Assembly: GCA_903909415.1 (NCBI GenBank)
Contig: CAIVVS010000214.1
Location: 1-25,837 of the forward strand
DNA: 25,837 bases
Source of the DNA: an uncultured Pseudomonadota bacterium
GTDB taxonomy: Bacteria > Pseudomonadota > Gammaproteobacteria > Burkholderiales > SG8-39
Direction of reading: 5' to 3'
How positions within the stretch are numbered: the stretch's first letter is position 1; the number at the start of each line of letters is the position of its first letter. Of this stretch, positions 9,061 through 16,632 are shown one piece after another. Below the pieces are notes generated by a model that saw only the letters and a list, made by a program, of their open reading frames with translations, did no database searches and was not told the origin of the DNA. A program made the position numbers and the translations under genes.

Positions 9061-9605
9061 TAGCGCGGCTTCTTGCGCGCGCGCGAGAACCGCGCAAGCC
9101 CGTCGGTGATTTCCTTCTTGGCCTCTTCCGGCCCGACCCAGCCGCGGACCTTCACCCACTTGCCGGGCTCGAGGTCCTTGTAGTGCTCGAAGAAATGCGC
9201 GATGCGCGTCAGTTCGCCCACCGGCAGGTCGCGCGGGTTGGCGATCCCATGGTAGAGCGGGGTGAGCTTGTCGATCGGAACCGCGAGCACCTTGGTATCC
9301 TCGCCCGCCTCGTCTTCCATCTTGAGCATGCCGATCGGCCGGCAGCGCAGCACCACGCCCGACAGCAGCGGAACCGGGCTCAGCACCAGCACGTCGACCG
9401 GGTCGCCGTCGCCCGACAGCGTGCGGGGCACGTAGCCGTAGTTGCAGGGGTAGTGCATCGCCGTGGACATGAAACGGTCCACGAACATCGCCCCGGTTTC
9501 CTTGTCCACCTCGTACTTGATCGGATCCGCGTTCATCGGGATCTCGATGATCACGTTGACGTCATTGGGGACGTCGCGACCGGCGGTGACTCGGTCGAGG
9601 TTCAT
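9057..9605 (-). CDS. ppa: Soluble inorganic pyrophosphatase (family I)
   Basis: This cytoplasmic Mg-dependent enzyme splits pyrophosphate to phosphate and pulls biosynthetic reactions forward. It has 182 residues. The start [15 protein letters not shown] and the segment [20 protein letters not shown] are family-typical, and the metal-binding signature DGDPVDVLV begins at residue 66. Its ATG overlaps the rhlE stop codon as ATGA (9602-9605), so its translation is probably coupled to rhlE. An AAGG directly abuts the ATG, too close to act as a normal ribosome binding site, which fits coupling. Its stop overlaps the convergent acyltransferase stop in CTAG (9057-9060). Confidence 0.97.
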   Translation of the reverse strand: MNLDRVTAGRDVPNDVNVIIEIPMNADPIKYEVDKETGAMFVDRFMSTAMHYPCNYGYVPRTLSGDGDPVDVLVLSPVPLLSGVVLRCRPIGMLKMEDEAGEDTKVLAVPIDKLTPLYHGIANPRDLPVGELTRIAHFFEHYKDLEPGKWVKVRGWVGPEEAKKEITDGLARFSRARKKPRY

Positions 9606-11146
9606 CCTTGCTTGTCACGCGCCTTGGGAATGCCGCCCAGCAGCGCCGCGACCTGGCGCCGCGGCCCGGTACCGTAGCCGCCTGATCCGGAGCCCGCCGG
9701 GGCAGGCGCCGAGGTGGAAGGCTGGTATGGCTGGCTGAATATCGGATCGCTGCTGCGCGAGGCAGCGGGACGCGAAGGCGCAGGCCGTGCCGCAGCAGGC
9801 GCGCCGGTCAGCGAACCGCGATCCTCGCGCGAAGGCCGGTCACGACCCCGGTCTGCACCGCGCTCGCCGCCCCTGTCCCGGCCGCGCTCGCCACCTCGGT
9901 CACCGCCTCGCTCACTGCCGCGGTCCGCCCCACGCTCGGGCCGTCCGCCGCGCCCGCCTGCGGGCCGCGAATCCGCGTCCATCGCCGCCGCGGTGCCGGC
10001 ATCGGTGCCGAAGCCCGGGATGATCTCGCGCTCGGGGGTCATCTTGATCATCTTCTCGATCGCCTCCAGGCGCTCGAGTTCCTCGGAGCACACCAGCGAC
10101 ACCGCACGGCCGAGCGCGCCGGCGCGGCCGGTCCGGCCGATGCGGTGCACGTAGTCCTCGGGCGACTGCGGCAGCTCGAAGTTCACCACGTAGGGCAGGC
10201 CCTCGATGTCCAGCCCGCGCGCGGCGACGTCGGTCGCCACCAGCACCGCGGCCTTGCCGGACTTGAAGTCATCCAGCGCCTGGGTGCGTTCGGTCTGGGT
10301 CTTGTCGCCATGGATGGCGGCAGCCTGGATGCCGTCGCGCTGCAGCTGGTAGGCAAGCCGGTTGGCGCCCAGCCGCGTGCCGCAGAACACCAGCACCTGG
10401 GTCATGTTGCGCGTACGCAGAAGGTGCGCCAGCAGGTCGCGCTTCTTCTCGCGCGGGACCGGGTGGATCACGTGGGTGATCGTCGTCGCAGTGGCATTCT
10501 GGCGGGCGACCTGCACCATCACCGGGTCGGTCAGCATGGTGTCGGCCAGCGACTTGATCTCGTTGGAGAAGGTCGCCGAGAACAGCAGGTTCTGGCGCTG
10601 CTTGGGCAGCAGCGAAATGATGCGGCGCACGTCGGGCACGAAGCCCATGTCCAGCATGCGGTCCGCCTCGTCCAGGACGAAGGCCTCGACGGAGGGGAAC
10701 GACAGCGTCTTCTGCTGCACGTGGTCGAGCAGCCGGCCGGGCGTGGCGACCAGGATCTCGACGCCCGCGCGCAGCGCCTGGGTCTGCGGGTCCATCGGCA
10801 TGCCGCCGTAGACCACGGTGCTGCGCAGCGGCAGGAACTTGCCATAGAGCTGCACGCTCTCGTGGACCTGCACTGCGAGCTCGCGCGTCGGGGTGAGGAT
10901 CAGCGCACGCACCGGGTGGCGCGCTGGCGAGGCGCTGGTGTTGGCGTGGCGGGACAGGCGCTGCAGGATGGGCAGCACGAAGCTGGCGGTCTTGCCGGTG
11001 CCGGTCTGGGCGCCGCCCATCACGTCGCGGCCGGCCAGCACCAGGGGTATCGCCTGCGCCTGGATCGGCGTCGGCTCGGTGTAGCCCTGCTCCTCCACCG
11101 CGCGCAGCAGGGGAGGGATCAGTTCAAGATCGGCGAAACCGGACAA
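9602..11146 (-). CDS. rhlE: DEAD-box ATP-dependent RNA helicase, RhlE type
   Basis: The 514-residue protein unwinds RNA in ribosome assembly or decay. The core has the Q motif (GYTEPTPIQ, 21-29), motif I AQTGTGKT (46-53), PTREL (86-90), TPGR (135-138), DEAD (159-162), SAT (190-192), ARGLDIEG and [10 protein letters not shown]. After about residue 395 comes a disordered tail; roughly 395-440 is an Arg/Gly/Asp/Glu repeat of the DRGGERG kind, likely an RNA-binding extension, and it ends in a Pro/Ser/Gly-rich stretch. The start is TTG at 11146, chosen because AAGGAG lies 7 bases upstream and MSGFADLEL is the family-like beginning. The stop overlaps the ppa start. Confidence 0.95.
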   Translation of the reverse strand: MSGFADLELIPPLLRAVEEQGYTEPTPIQAQAIPLVLAGRDVMGGAQTGTGKTASFVLPILQRLSRHANTSASPARHPVRALILTPTRELAVQVHESVQLYGKFLPLRSTVVYGGMPMDPQTQALRAGVEILVATPGRLLDHVQQKTLSFPSVEAFVLDEADRMLDMGFVPDVRRIISLLPKQRQNLLFSATFSNEIKSLADTMLTDPVMVQVARQNATATTITHVIHPVPREKKRDLLAHLLRTRNMTQVLVFCGTRLGANRLAYQLQRDGIQAAAIHGDKTQTERTQALDDFKSGKAAVLVATDVAARGLDIEGLPYVVNFELPQSPEDYVHRIGRTGRAGALGRAVSLVCSEELERLEAIEKMIKMTPEREIIPGFGTDAGTAAAMDADSRPAGGRGGRPERGADRGSERGGDRGGERGRDRGGERGADRGRDRPSREDRGSLTGAPAAARPAPSRPAASRSSDPIFSQPYQPSTSAPAPAGSGSGGYGTGPRRQVAALLGGIPKARDKQG

Positions 11147-11153
11147 CGCAACA

Positions 11154-11188
11154 CTCCTTGAAGGCCTGGCGGGAAACCGAAGATTTTA
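11154..11188 (-). promoter_or_regulatory. Promoter -10 and ribosome binding site of rhlE
   Basis: The minus strand carries TAAAAT (11183-11188) preceded by TGG, an extended -10 form, then AAGGAG (11154-11159) 7 bases before the TTG start. No good -35 is seen. An 8-base inverted repeat (GGAAACCG at 11172-11179, CGGTTTCC at 11200-11207) brackets the -10 and could be an operator or a leader hairpin. Confidence 0.45.
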
Positions 11189-11304
11189 CCAGTCCGGCCC
11201 GGTTTCCGTGAGAAAATTCAGCGAGTTATCGCCATTTTCCCGCATTTTCCGCCCCGTCCGCCCCCGAAAGTCCCGGCGCAAGCGCCTGCCGACCCCCGCC
11301 TGCC

Positions 11305-13194
11305 ATGATCAGCCTGAAGAAAATCACCCTCGCCCGCGGCGCCAAGCGCCTGCTCGAAGACGCCAGCGCCACCATCAATCCCGGGCGCAAGCTCGGCCTG
11401 GTGGGGGCCAACGGCTGCGGCAAGTCCACCCTGTTCGCGCTGATGACCGGGGAACACCACCTCGACGCCGGCAACCTGGAGATGCCCGGCGGCCTGACGG
11501 TGGCTCGCCTGGCGCAGGAGGTGGACCCAACCGAGGCCAGCGCGCTGGATTTCGTGCTGGACGGGGACCGGGTGCTGCGCGCGACCGAGAAAGAGATCGA
11601 GGACGCGCATGACTCGGGCGATGGCCACCGGATCGCCGCCGCGCACGAACGCATGACGGAGATCGACGGCTTCTCCGCGGCGCCGCGCGCGCACAGCGTG
11701 ATCGCCGGCCTGGGCTTCGCCCCGGGCGATGCGGAGCGGCCGGTGAGCGCCTTCTCCGGCGGATGGCGCATGCGCCTGGCGCTGGCCCAGGTGCTGCTGT
11801 CGCGCGCGCAATTGCTGCTGCTGGACGAGCCGACCAACCACCTGGACCTGGACGCCATCCTCTGGCTGGAGGCCTGGCTGGCGCGCCATGACGGCACGCT
11901 GTTGGTGATCTCGCACGACCGCGAGTTCCTGGACTCGGTGGTCGATGGCGTGATCAGCTTCGAGGGCACCACGCTGCGCGAATACACCGGCAACTACACC
12001 GCGTTCGAGTCGGCGCGCGCCGAGTACCTGTCCAACGTGCAGTCGGCCTACCGCCGGCAGCAGGAGGAGATCGCGCGCATGCGCGGCTTCATCGACCGCT
12101 TCAAGGCGAAGGCCTCCAAGGCACCGCAGGCGCAGAGCCGCATGAAGGCGCTGGCGCGCATGGAAAAGATCGCGCCGGCGCATGTGGACTCGCCGTTCGA
12201 CTTCCGCTTCCGCGACATTCCGGCCGCGCCCGACCCGCTACTGGCGCTGGACCATGCGTCGGCGGGCTACGGCGGCACGGCCATCATCTCCGGCGTGCGC
12301 ATCGCGATCCGCCCCGGCGAGCGCGTCGGCATCCTGGGGCGCAACGGCGCGGGCAAGTCCACGCTGGTCAAGCTGCTCGCCGGGACGCTGGAACCCATGG
12401 CGGGCGAACGGCGCGAGGGCAAGGGGCTGGCGATCGGCTACTTCGCGCAGCACCAGGTCGAGACGCTGGACGAAAAGGCCACGCCGCTGGAGATGATCAC
12501 GCGCCTTGACCGCAGGCAGCGCGAGCAGGACCTGCGAAGCTTCCTGGGCGGCTTCGGCTTCCCCGGGGACATGGCGACCACGCCCTGCGGCCCGTTCTCC
12601 GGCGGCGAGCGCGCGCGCCTGGCGCTGGCGCTGATCGTGTGGCAACGGCCCAACCTGCTGCTGCTGGACGAACCGACCAACCACCTGGACCTGGAAACCC
12701 GCGAGGCCCTGACCACCGCGCTGCAGGACTTCGAGGGCGCCATCGTGCTGGTGTCGCACGACCGCCACCTGCTGCGCACCACCGCCGACGAACTCTGGCT
12801 GGTGGCCGGCGGCGTGGTCACCGACTACGATGGCGACCTGGAGGATTACCGGAAACTGTCGCTGGAGCGCGACCGCTCCGCGCGCGGCCCGGCCGGTGCC
12901 TCGCGCCGCGACGAGCGCCGCGAGCAGGCCAGGGCGCGCGAGGCGCAGGGATCGCGCCGCAAGGAACTGGACAAGCGACTGCGCGCGCTGGAGCGGGACA
13001 TGGCCAAGCGGAACGAAGAGCGCAAGGCGATCGAGACGGAACTCGCCGACGCGGATTTCTACGCGCGCACGCCGCCCGAGCAACTGCAAAAGCGCATTCG
13101 CGCTGCCGCAGACGCCGCCGGCAAGGTCGAGCAGCTCGAGGCCGAGTGGCTGGAGATCCAGGGCGAACTGGAATCCATGCAGGCCGGCGCCTAG
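11305..13194 (+). CDS. yheS: ABC-F family ATPase, YheS type
   Basis: ABC-F proteins have two ATPase domains and no membrane domain; they bind the ribosomal E-site region and assist translation. The 629-residue product has Walker A motifs at 34-41 (GANGCGKS) and 345-352 (GRNGAGKS), signature motifs FSGGW (150-154) and FSGGE (431-435), and Walker B LLLLDEPTNHLDL at about 170 and 451. The interdomain linker (about 240-300, with KAKASKAPQAQSRMKAL) is the P-site tRNA interaction motif region. A charged coiled coil fills about 535-625. Length and order match E. coli YheS rather than EttA or Uup. There is no clear Shine-Dalgarno before ATG 11305. It diverges from rhlE and converges with the small gene at 13266. 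Confidence 0.93.
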   Translation: MISLKKITLARGAKRLLEDASATINPGRKLGLVGANGCGKSTLFALMTGEHHLDAGNLEMPGGLTVARLAQEVDPTEASALDFVLDGDRVLRATEKEIEDAHDSGDGHRIAAAHERMTEIDGFSAAPRAHSVIAGLGFAPGDAERPVSAFSGGWRMRLALAQVLLSRAQLLLLDEPTNHLDLDAILWLEAWLARHDGTLLVISHDREFLDSVVDGVISFEGTTLREYTGNYTAFESARAEYLSNVQSAYRRQQEEIARMRGFIDRFKAKASKAPQAQSRMKALARMEKIAPAHVDSPFDFRFRDIPAAPDPLLALDHASAGYGGTAIISGVRIAIRPGERVGILGRNGAGKSTLVKLLAGTLEPMAGERREGKGLAIGYFAQHQVETLDEKATPLEMITRLDRRQREQDLRSFLGGFGFPGDMATTPCGPFSGGERARLALALIVWQRPNLLLLDEPTNHLDLETREALTTALQDFEGAIVLVSHDRHLLRTTADELWLVAGGVVTDYDGDLEDYRKLSLERDRSARGPAGASRRDERREQARAREAQGSRRKELDKRLRALERDMAKRNEERKAIETELADADFYARTPPEQLQKRIRAAADAAGKVEQLEAEWLEIQGELESMQAGA

Positions 13195-13265
13195 CAGCCC
13201 GGCAAATGCCTGGAAAGGAACCGCGCGACAGGCGCGGAGCGCGGTCCGCAGCGACCCGGCCAGGC

Positions 13266-13793
13266 TCAGTTCAGCAGCGCCCCTCCGTTCGCGGCATCAC
13301 CCGCGGGCACGCCGGCATCCGGCAGCGACAGCCGCAGGTCCCAGTCCGAGGCGTGGACCGCCTTCTGCAGCAGCGTGCAGCTGGCGTGCAGCAGGGTCGC
13401 ATCCAGGGTCAGGCTGATGCCCTGCCCTTCCATGGGCTGAAGCGTCAACACCGCCAGCCCGGCAGCGTCACGCCCGGTGTGGATGCGCGCCACCAGGATG
13501 GCCGCCTCGCCGAGCGGGCGCTCGCGCACCTCGGGCTCGTAGGGCCGAGAGAAATCCGCCTGGCGCACCGCCTGCTCATGCTGGAAGCCCAGCACCGCAT
13601 CGCGGGCCAGCGGGTCGGCGTGCAGCGCCAGCTCCGGACTGGTGCGCGCCAGACCCACCAGCGCCGGCCACAACAGTTTCACGCAGCGCCGGGTGAGTGC
13701 CAGCACCACCTCGCTGCCCTGGTCGGTGGCCACGCGCACCAGCACGCGGTCATCCAGCGGTTGGTACTCGATCTTCAGCTGGCTGAGCTTCAT
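13266..13793 (-). CDS. Uncharacterised conserved protein
   Basis: The 175-residue protein has no signal peptide, membrane segment or motif that I can name. The N-terminal third (MKLSQLKIEYQPLDDRVLVR, then LALTRRCVKLLWPAL) has the look of a small beta/alpha protein I recall only as hypothetical in other betaproteobacteria. The middle is acidic and the last 20 residues are Gly/Ala-rich. Codon bias (GC at third positions) matches its neighbours and the start has GGAAG upstream, so it is very likely a real gene. It diverges from the ECF sigma gene across 185 bases and converges with the ABC-F gene. Confidence 0.75.
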   Translation of the reverse strand: MKLSQLKIEYQPLDDRVLVRVATDQGSEVVLALTRRCVKLLWPALVGLARTSPELALHADPLARDAVLGFQHEQAVRQADFSRPYEPEVRERPLGEAAILVARIHTGRDAAGLAVLTLQPMEGQGISLTLDATLLHASCTLLQKAVHASDWDLRLSLPDAGVPAGDAANGGALLN

Positions 13794-13819
13794 GGAAATG
13801 CTTCCGTGTCATCAACCCC

Positions 13820-13825
13820 ATTCTA
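13820..13825 (-). promoter_or_regulatory. Candidate -10 element of the uncharacterised gene
   Basis: TAGAAT on the minus strand lies 26 bases before the ATG at 13793, in GC-rich surroundings. The same hexamer appears ahead of dedA. No convincing -35 was found. Confidence 0.35.
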
Positions 13826-13961
13826 GCCGCGCCGGCGTTTGCAACCCCGTGCCCATCCCGCTGCCTGCCTCCAGGGTCACGAGTCGGGACGCGAAGCGAG
13901 TCGCCCCCGTCTTCCCGCAACGCACCGTCGCCAGCGGCCCGCGGAGCCGCCCGTGCGGCGC

Positions 13962-13970
13962 TGCTACACT
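13962..13970 (+). promoter_or_regulatory. Extended -10 element abutting the ECF sigma gene
   Basis: TGCTACACT ends 8 bases before the ATG at 13979, the same TGnTACACT arrangement as at nadE. There is no Shine-Dalgarno in between, so transcription probably starts at or near the ATG. Confidence 0.45.
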
Positions 13971-13978
13971 GCGCCGCG

Positions 13979-14536
13979 ATGAACCAGCCCTCCGACGAGG
14001 CCCTGATGCTGCGCTATCGCGACGGTGATGCCGCGGCTTTCGACCTGCTGTATTCGCGCCATCGCGGCGGCATGTACCGCTACCTGCTGCGCCAGTCGGG
14101 TGCACCGGCCGTGGCCGAAGAGCTCTACCAGGATGTCTGGGCGCGCATCATCCAGGCGCGCGGGCGCTATGAGCCGCGCGCGAAGTTCGCGACCTGGGCC
14201 TACCGCATCGCGCACAACCGCCTGATGGACCATTTCAGGGCCGCTGGAATCCCGCTTGCCGAGCCGGAGGCGCAGGAACTGGAGGAGTTGCCGGATGACG
14301 CGCCAGCGGCCTGGGAAACACTGGACCGCGAGCGAGCGGCGAGCAGGATCGCCGAGGCGGTGGCGCAACTCCCGCCTGCGCAGCGTGATGCGTTCCTGAT
14401 GCAGCATGAAGCCGGACTGTCGCTTGAGGAGATCGCCCAAGCCACCGGCACCAGCCGGGAGACGGTGAAAAGCAGGCTACGCTACGCGATGACCAAGCTG
14501 CGCGAACGCCTTCAGCCGCTCAAGGAGGGCACGTGA
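13979..14536 (+). CDS. ECF-type RNA polymerase sigma factor
   Basis: The 185-residue protein has only regions 2 and 4, as expected of group IV sigma factors. Region 2 spans about 21-90, with AEELYQDVWARI and FATWAYRIAHNRLMDHFR. An acidic, Glu/Pro-rich linker follows (about 92-118). Region 4 (about 122-178) contains LPPAQRDAFLMQHEAGLSL and the helix-turn-helix EEIAQATGTSRETVKSRLRY. It would redirect RNA polymerase to a small regulon. Its last bases overlap the next gene as GTGA, so the two are translationally coupled. The start ATG is supported by the region 2 spacing. Confidence 0.93.
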   Translation: MNQPSDEALMLRYRDGDAAAFDLLYSRHRGGMYRYLLRQSGAPAVAEELYQDVWARIIQARGRYEPRAKFATWAYRIAHNRLMDHFRAAGIPLAEPEAQELEELPDDAPAAWETLDRERAASRIAEAVAQLPPAQRDAFLMQHEAGLSLEEIAQATGTSRETVKSRLRYAMTKLRERLQPLKEGT

Positions 14537-15387
14537 ACGACGAACCGCAAGGCAGCAGGCGCGACACAGCGATATCAAGCCTGTATCGCGAGGCCGCGAG
14601 CGAGGTGCCGCCCGCGTCGCTGGATGCAGCCGTGCTCCGGCGCGCGCATGCGGCGGTGAAGGACAACCCGGCCCGCGCCTCGCGCTGGTCCTGGGGCGGC
14701 TGGCAGACGCGTTTCGCCGTCCTCGCCACGGTGGTGATGAGCTTCACGCTGCTGCTCGTCTACCAGCAGGCAGCACAGGAAGGCCACGGGATGCAGGCGA
14801 TCCAGAAGATCACCGAACCCGGCACCGCAGGCACCGCGCGGCAGCGTGCGGTGGACGCTGCCCCGGGATCCCTTGCCGCGCCCGGCGTTGCTCCGCCACC
14901 TGCCGGAAAGGTCGCGCCCGATCGCGTCGCCGCAGGCACGGGTGCGCGGAGCGAAGCCAGTCCCGCCGGGCCCGCTGCGAATGCCAACGCGGGGTTCCAA
15001 GCCGGGATGCCCGCCCCATCGGTATCTGCGCCCATGACGGCGCCCCCCGCAGCGCCGGTGCCCGTGCCGCCGCAGGCCTTCCCGCCGCCTGCGGCGCCGG
15101 CCCCGGCCAGCGAAGCGCCGCGAGCCGTGCAGCGCTCGCAGGAGGCGGAAGGTCGCGCGCGCGACGTCACGCCGGGACCCGCGCCAGCGGCGGCAGCGTC
15201 GCGGCCGGGCGCAGCGGCCAGTCCACCAGCGGCGCCTGCCGCGACGGTGCGACCGCTGGATGAATGGCTTTCCCGGATTCGCGAGCTGCGCAGGCAAGGG
15301 AAGCAGGCGGAGGCCGTGCGCGAACTGGAAGCCCTGCGCAGGCAGTATCCGGAGTTCAAGCTGCCGGAGGACCTGCTCGTTCCCTGA
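14533..15387 (+). CDS. Proline/alanine-rich single-pass membrane protein, probable anti-sigma partner
   Basis: The 284-residue product starts with GTG inside the sigma gene's stop (GTGA overlap). Residues 1-58 are cytoplasmic, with a helical segment SSLYREAASEVPPASLDAAVLRRAHAAV cut short by prolines. Residues 60-78 form one membrane helix (FAVLATVVMSFTLLLVY). About 90-235 is a long Pro/Ala/Gly-rich linker, and the end (about 237-284) is a compact helical motif with WLSRIRELRRQGKQAEA and YPEFKLPEDLLVP, reminiscent of one TPR-like repeat. No cysteine and no HxxxCxxC zinc anti-sigma motif is present. Position, coupling and topology suggest an anti-sigma factor with a periplasmic sensor; this is inference. 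Confidence 0.8.
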   Translation: MNDEPQGSRRDTAISSLYREAASEVPPASLDAAVLRRAHAAVKDNPARASRWSWGGWQTRFAVLATVVMSFTLLLVYQQAAQEGHGMQAIQKITEPGTAGTARQRAVDAAPGSLAAPGVAPPPAGKVAPDRVAAGTGARSEASPAGPAANANAGFQAGMPAPSVSAPMTAPPAAPVPVPPQAFPPPAAPAPASEAPRAVQRSQEAEGRARDVTPGPAPAAAASRPGAAASPPAAPAATVRPLDEWLSRIRELRRQGKQAEAVRELEALRRQYPEFKLPEDLLVP

Positions 15388-15453
15388 TTGCAGCGCGACG
15401 AGGCTCGTTCGCGTGCCGTCCCGGCGCCTTGCCGCCCGCCGCGCCGACTCCTG

Positions 15454-15517
15454 CGCCGCGTGCCGCGCAGGCTTTCACGCCGCGTGCCGCGCAGGCTTTC
15501 ACGCCGCGTGCCGCGCA
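15454..15517. repeat. 24-base tandem repeat across the queG stop codon
   Basis: Identical 24-base copies lie at 15454-15477 and 15478-15501, and the first 16 bases recur at 15502-15517. Read on the minus strand, queG enters through the partial copy and its TGA stop (15499-15501) falls at the edge of the second copy. Because the period is a multiple of three, the stop recurs in frame in the next copy. The C-terminal residues RHAA derive from the repeat. Confidence 0.9.
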
Positions 15518-16599
15518 AGGGCCCACGCCACATGCTCCCGCACCAGCGCAGAGGCATGCTCACGGCGGGATTCCAGCGCGAGCAGTACCTCGCGGATGCG
15601 GGGCGCGTTGCCCAGGCCCACGGCAAGGTTGCGCAGCCAGCGTTCGTGGCCGATGCGCCGGATCGCACTGCCGGCGAGCCTTGCCTCGAACTCCGCCTCG
15701 TCCCAGGCGAACAGCGACACCAGCGACGCATCGTCCAGGCCGTTGCGGACCTGGAAGTCTTCCTCCGCGCTCAGCTTCGCGAAACGGTTCCACGGACAAA
15801 CCAGCTGGCAGTCGTCGCAACCGTAGACGCGGTTGCCGATGAGCGGGCGGAACTCGACCGGGATGCTGCCCTTGAGTTCGATGGTCAGGTAGGAGATGCA
15901 CCTCCTCGCATCCAGCATGAACGGTGCCGTGATGGCCCCGGTCGGACAGGCGTCGATGCAGCGCGTGCAACTGCCGCAGTGCTCATCCACCACCGCATCC
16001 ACCGGCAACGGCAGGTCGGTGTAGATCTCGCCCAGGAAAAAGCCGGAGCCGGCATCGCGCGACAGCAGCAGCGTGTGCTTGCCGCGCCAGCCAAGCCCGG
16101 CCTTGCGGCCCAGTTCGACTTCCATCACCGGGGCGGAGTCGGTGAACACGCGATGGCCGAACGGGCCGGCCTCGGCGGCGATGCGCTCGGCCAGCGACTG
16201 CAGCCTTGCGCGCAGCACCTTGTGGTAATCGCGCCCCAGCGCATAGCGGGCGACATAAGCCCGAGCCGGATCGCCCAGCACCGCCCGCGCGTCGGCTGAC
16301 GCGGCGCCATAGCTCATGCGCGCGGTGATGACGCGCAGCGTGCCCGGGACCAGTTCAGCCGGGCGCGAGCGCCTCGCCCCGTGCCTTTCCATATAATCCA
16401 TCTCGCCGTGCATGCCGGCGGCGACCCATTGCGACAGCCGCTCCCCGGCCTGCTCCAGGTCCGTATCGCTGACTGCAACGGCATCGAACCCGAGTTCGCG
16501 TCCCCAGGCCTTGATGGCCAGCGCGAGCATCGCCGGGTCCGCAGCGCGCGCGTCCGTGGCGTGCAAGGCGGGCTTGGGCAACTCCGAAGGACCTTCCAC
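15499..16599 (-). CDS. queG: Epoxyqueuosine reductase
   Basis: This cobalamin- and iron-sulfur-dependent enzyme performs the last step of queuosine synthesis on tRNA. With the GTG start at 16599 it has 366 residues. The catalytic Asp is in FTDSAP (154), and eight cysteines for two 4Fe-4S clusters are at 208, 211, 214, 218 and 234, 261, 264, 268. Family blocks ARYALGRDYHKVLR, RRCISYLTIELKGSIP and GSAIRRIGHERWLRN are intact. An internal ATG at 16530 (MLALAIKAWGRELGF) is an alternative start that would still keep the conserved domain. The gene diverges from tsaE with about 33 bases between starts, and its 3-prime end lies in a tandem repeat. Confidence 0.95.
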   Translation of the reverse strand: MEGPSELPKPALHATDARAADPAMLALAIKAWGRELGFDAVAVSDTDLEQAGERLSQWVAAGMHGEMDYMERHGARRSRPAELVPGTLRVITARMSYGAASADARAVLGDPARAYVARYALGRDYHKVLRARLQSLAERIAAEAGPFGHRVFTDSAPVMEVELGRKAGLGWRGKHTLLLSRDAGSGFFLGEIYTDLPLPVDAVVDEHCGSCTRCIDACPTGAITAPFMLDARRCISYLTIELKGSIPVEFRPLIGNRVYGCDDCQLVCPWNRFAKLSAEEDFQVRNGLDDASLVSLFAWDEAEFEARLAGSAIRRIGHERWLRNLAVGLGNAPRIREVLLALESRREHASALVREHVAWALARHAA

Positions 16600-16632
16600 G
16601 TGTCATCGTCCGATCAAGGCATTCAGGCAGGC

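Noticed and set aside
8055..9677. A 540-codon plus-strand frame across the acyltransferase, ppa and the end of rhlE
   Set aside because: It runs sense-shifted over one real gene and antisense over two others, and its composition is Arg/Gly/Ala-rich without motifs.
13219..13245. Inverted repeat ACCGCGC...GCGCGGT as a terminator between the ABC-F gene and its convergent neighbour
   Set aside because: The loop is long, there is no T-run on either strand, and such short GC palindromes are expected by chance in this composition.
15454..15517. Tandem repeats considered as a CRISPR array or insertion-sequence end
   Set aside because: The copies are directly adjacent with no spacers, the array has under three units, no cas or transposase genes are present, and the repeats at the three gene ends are unrelated in sequence.
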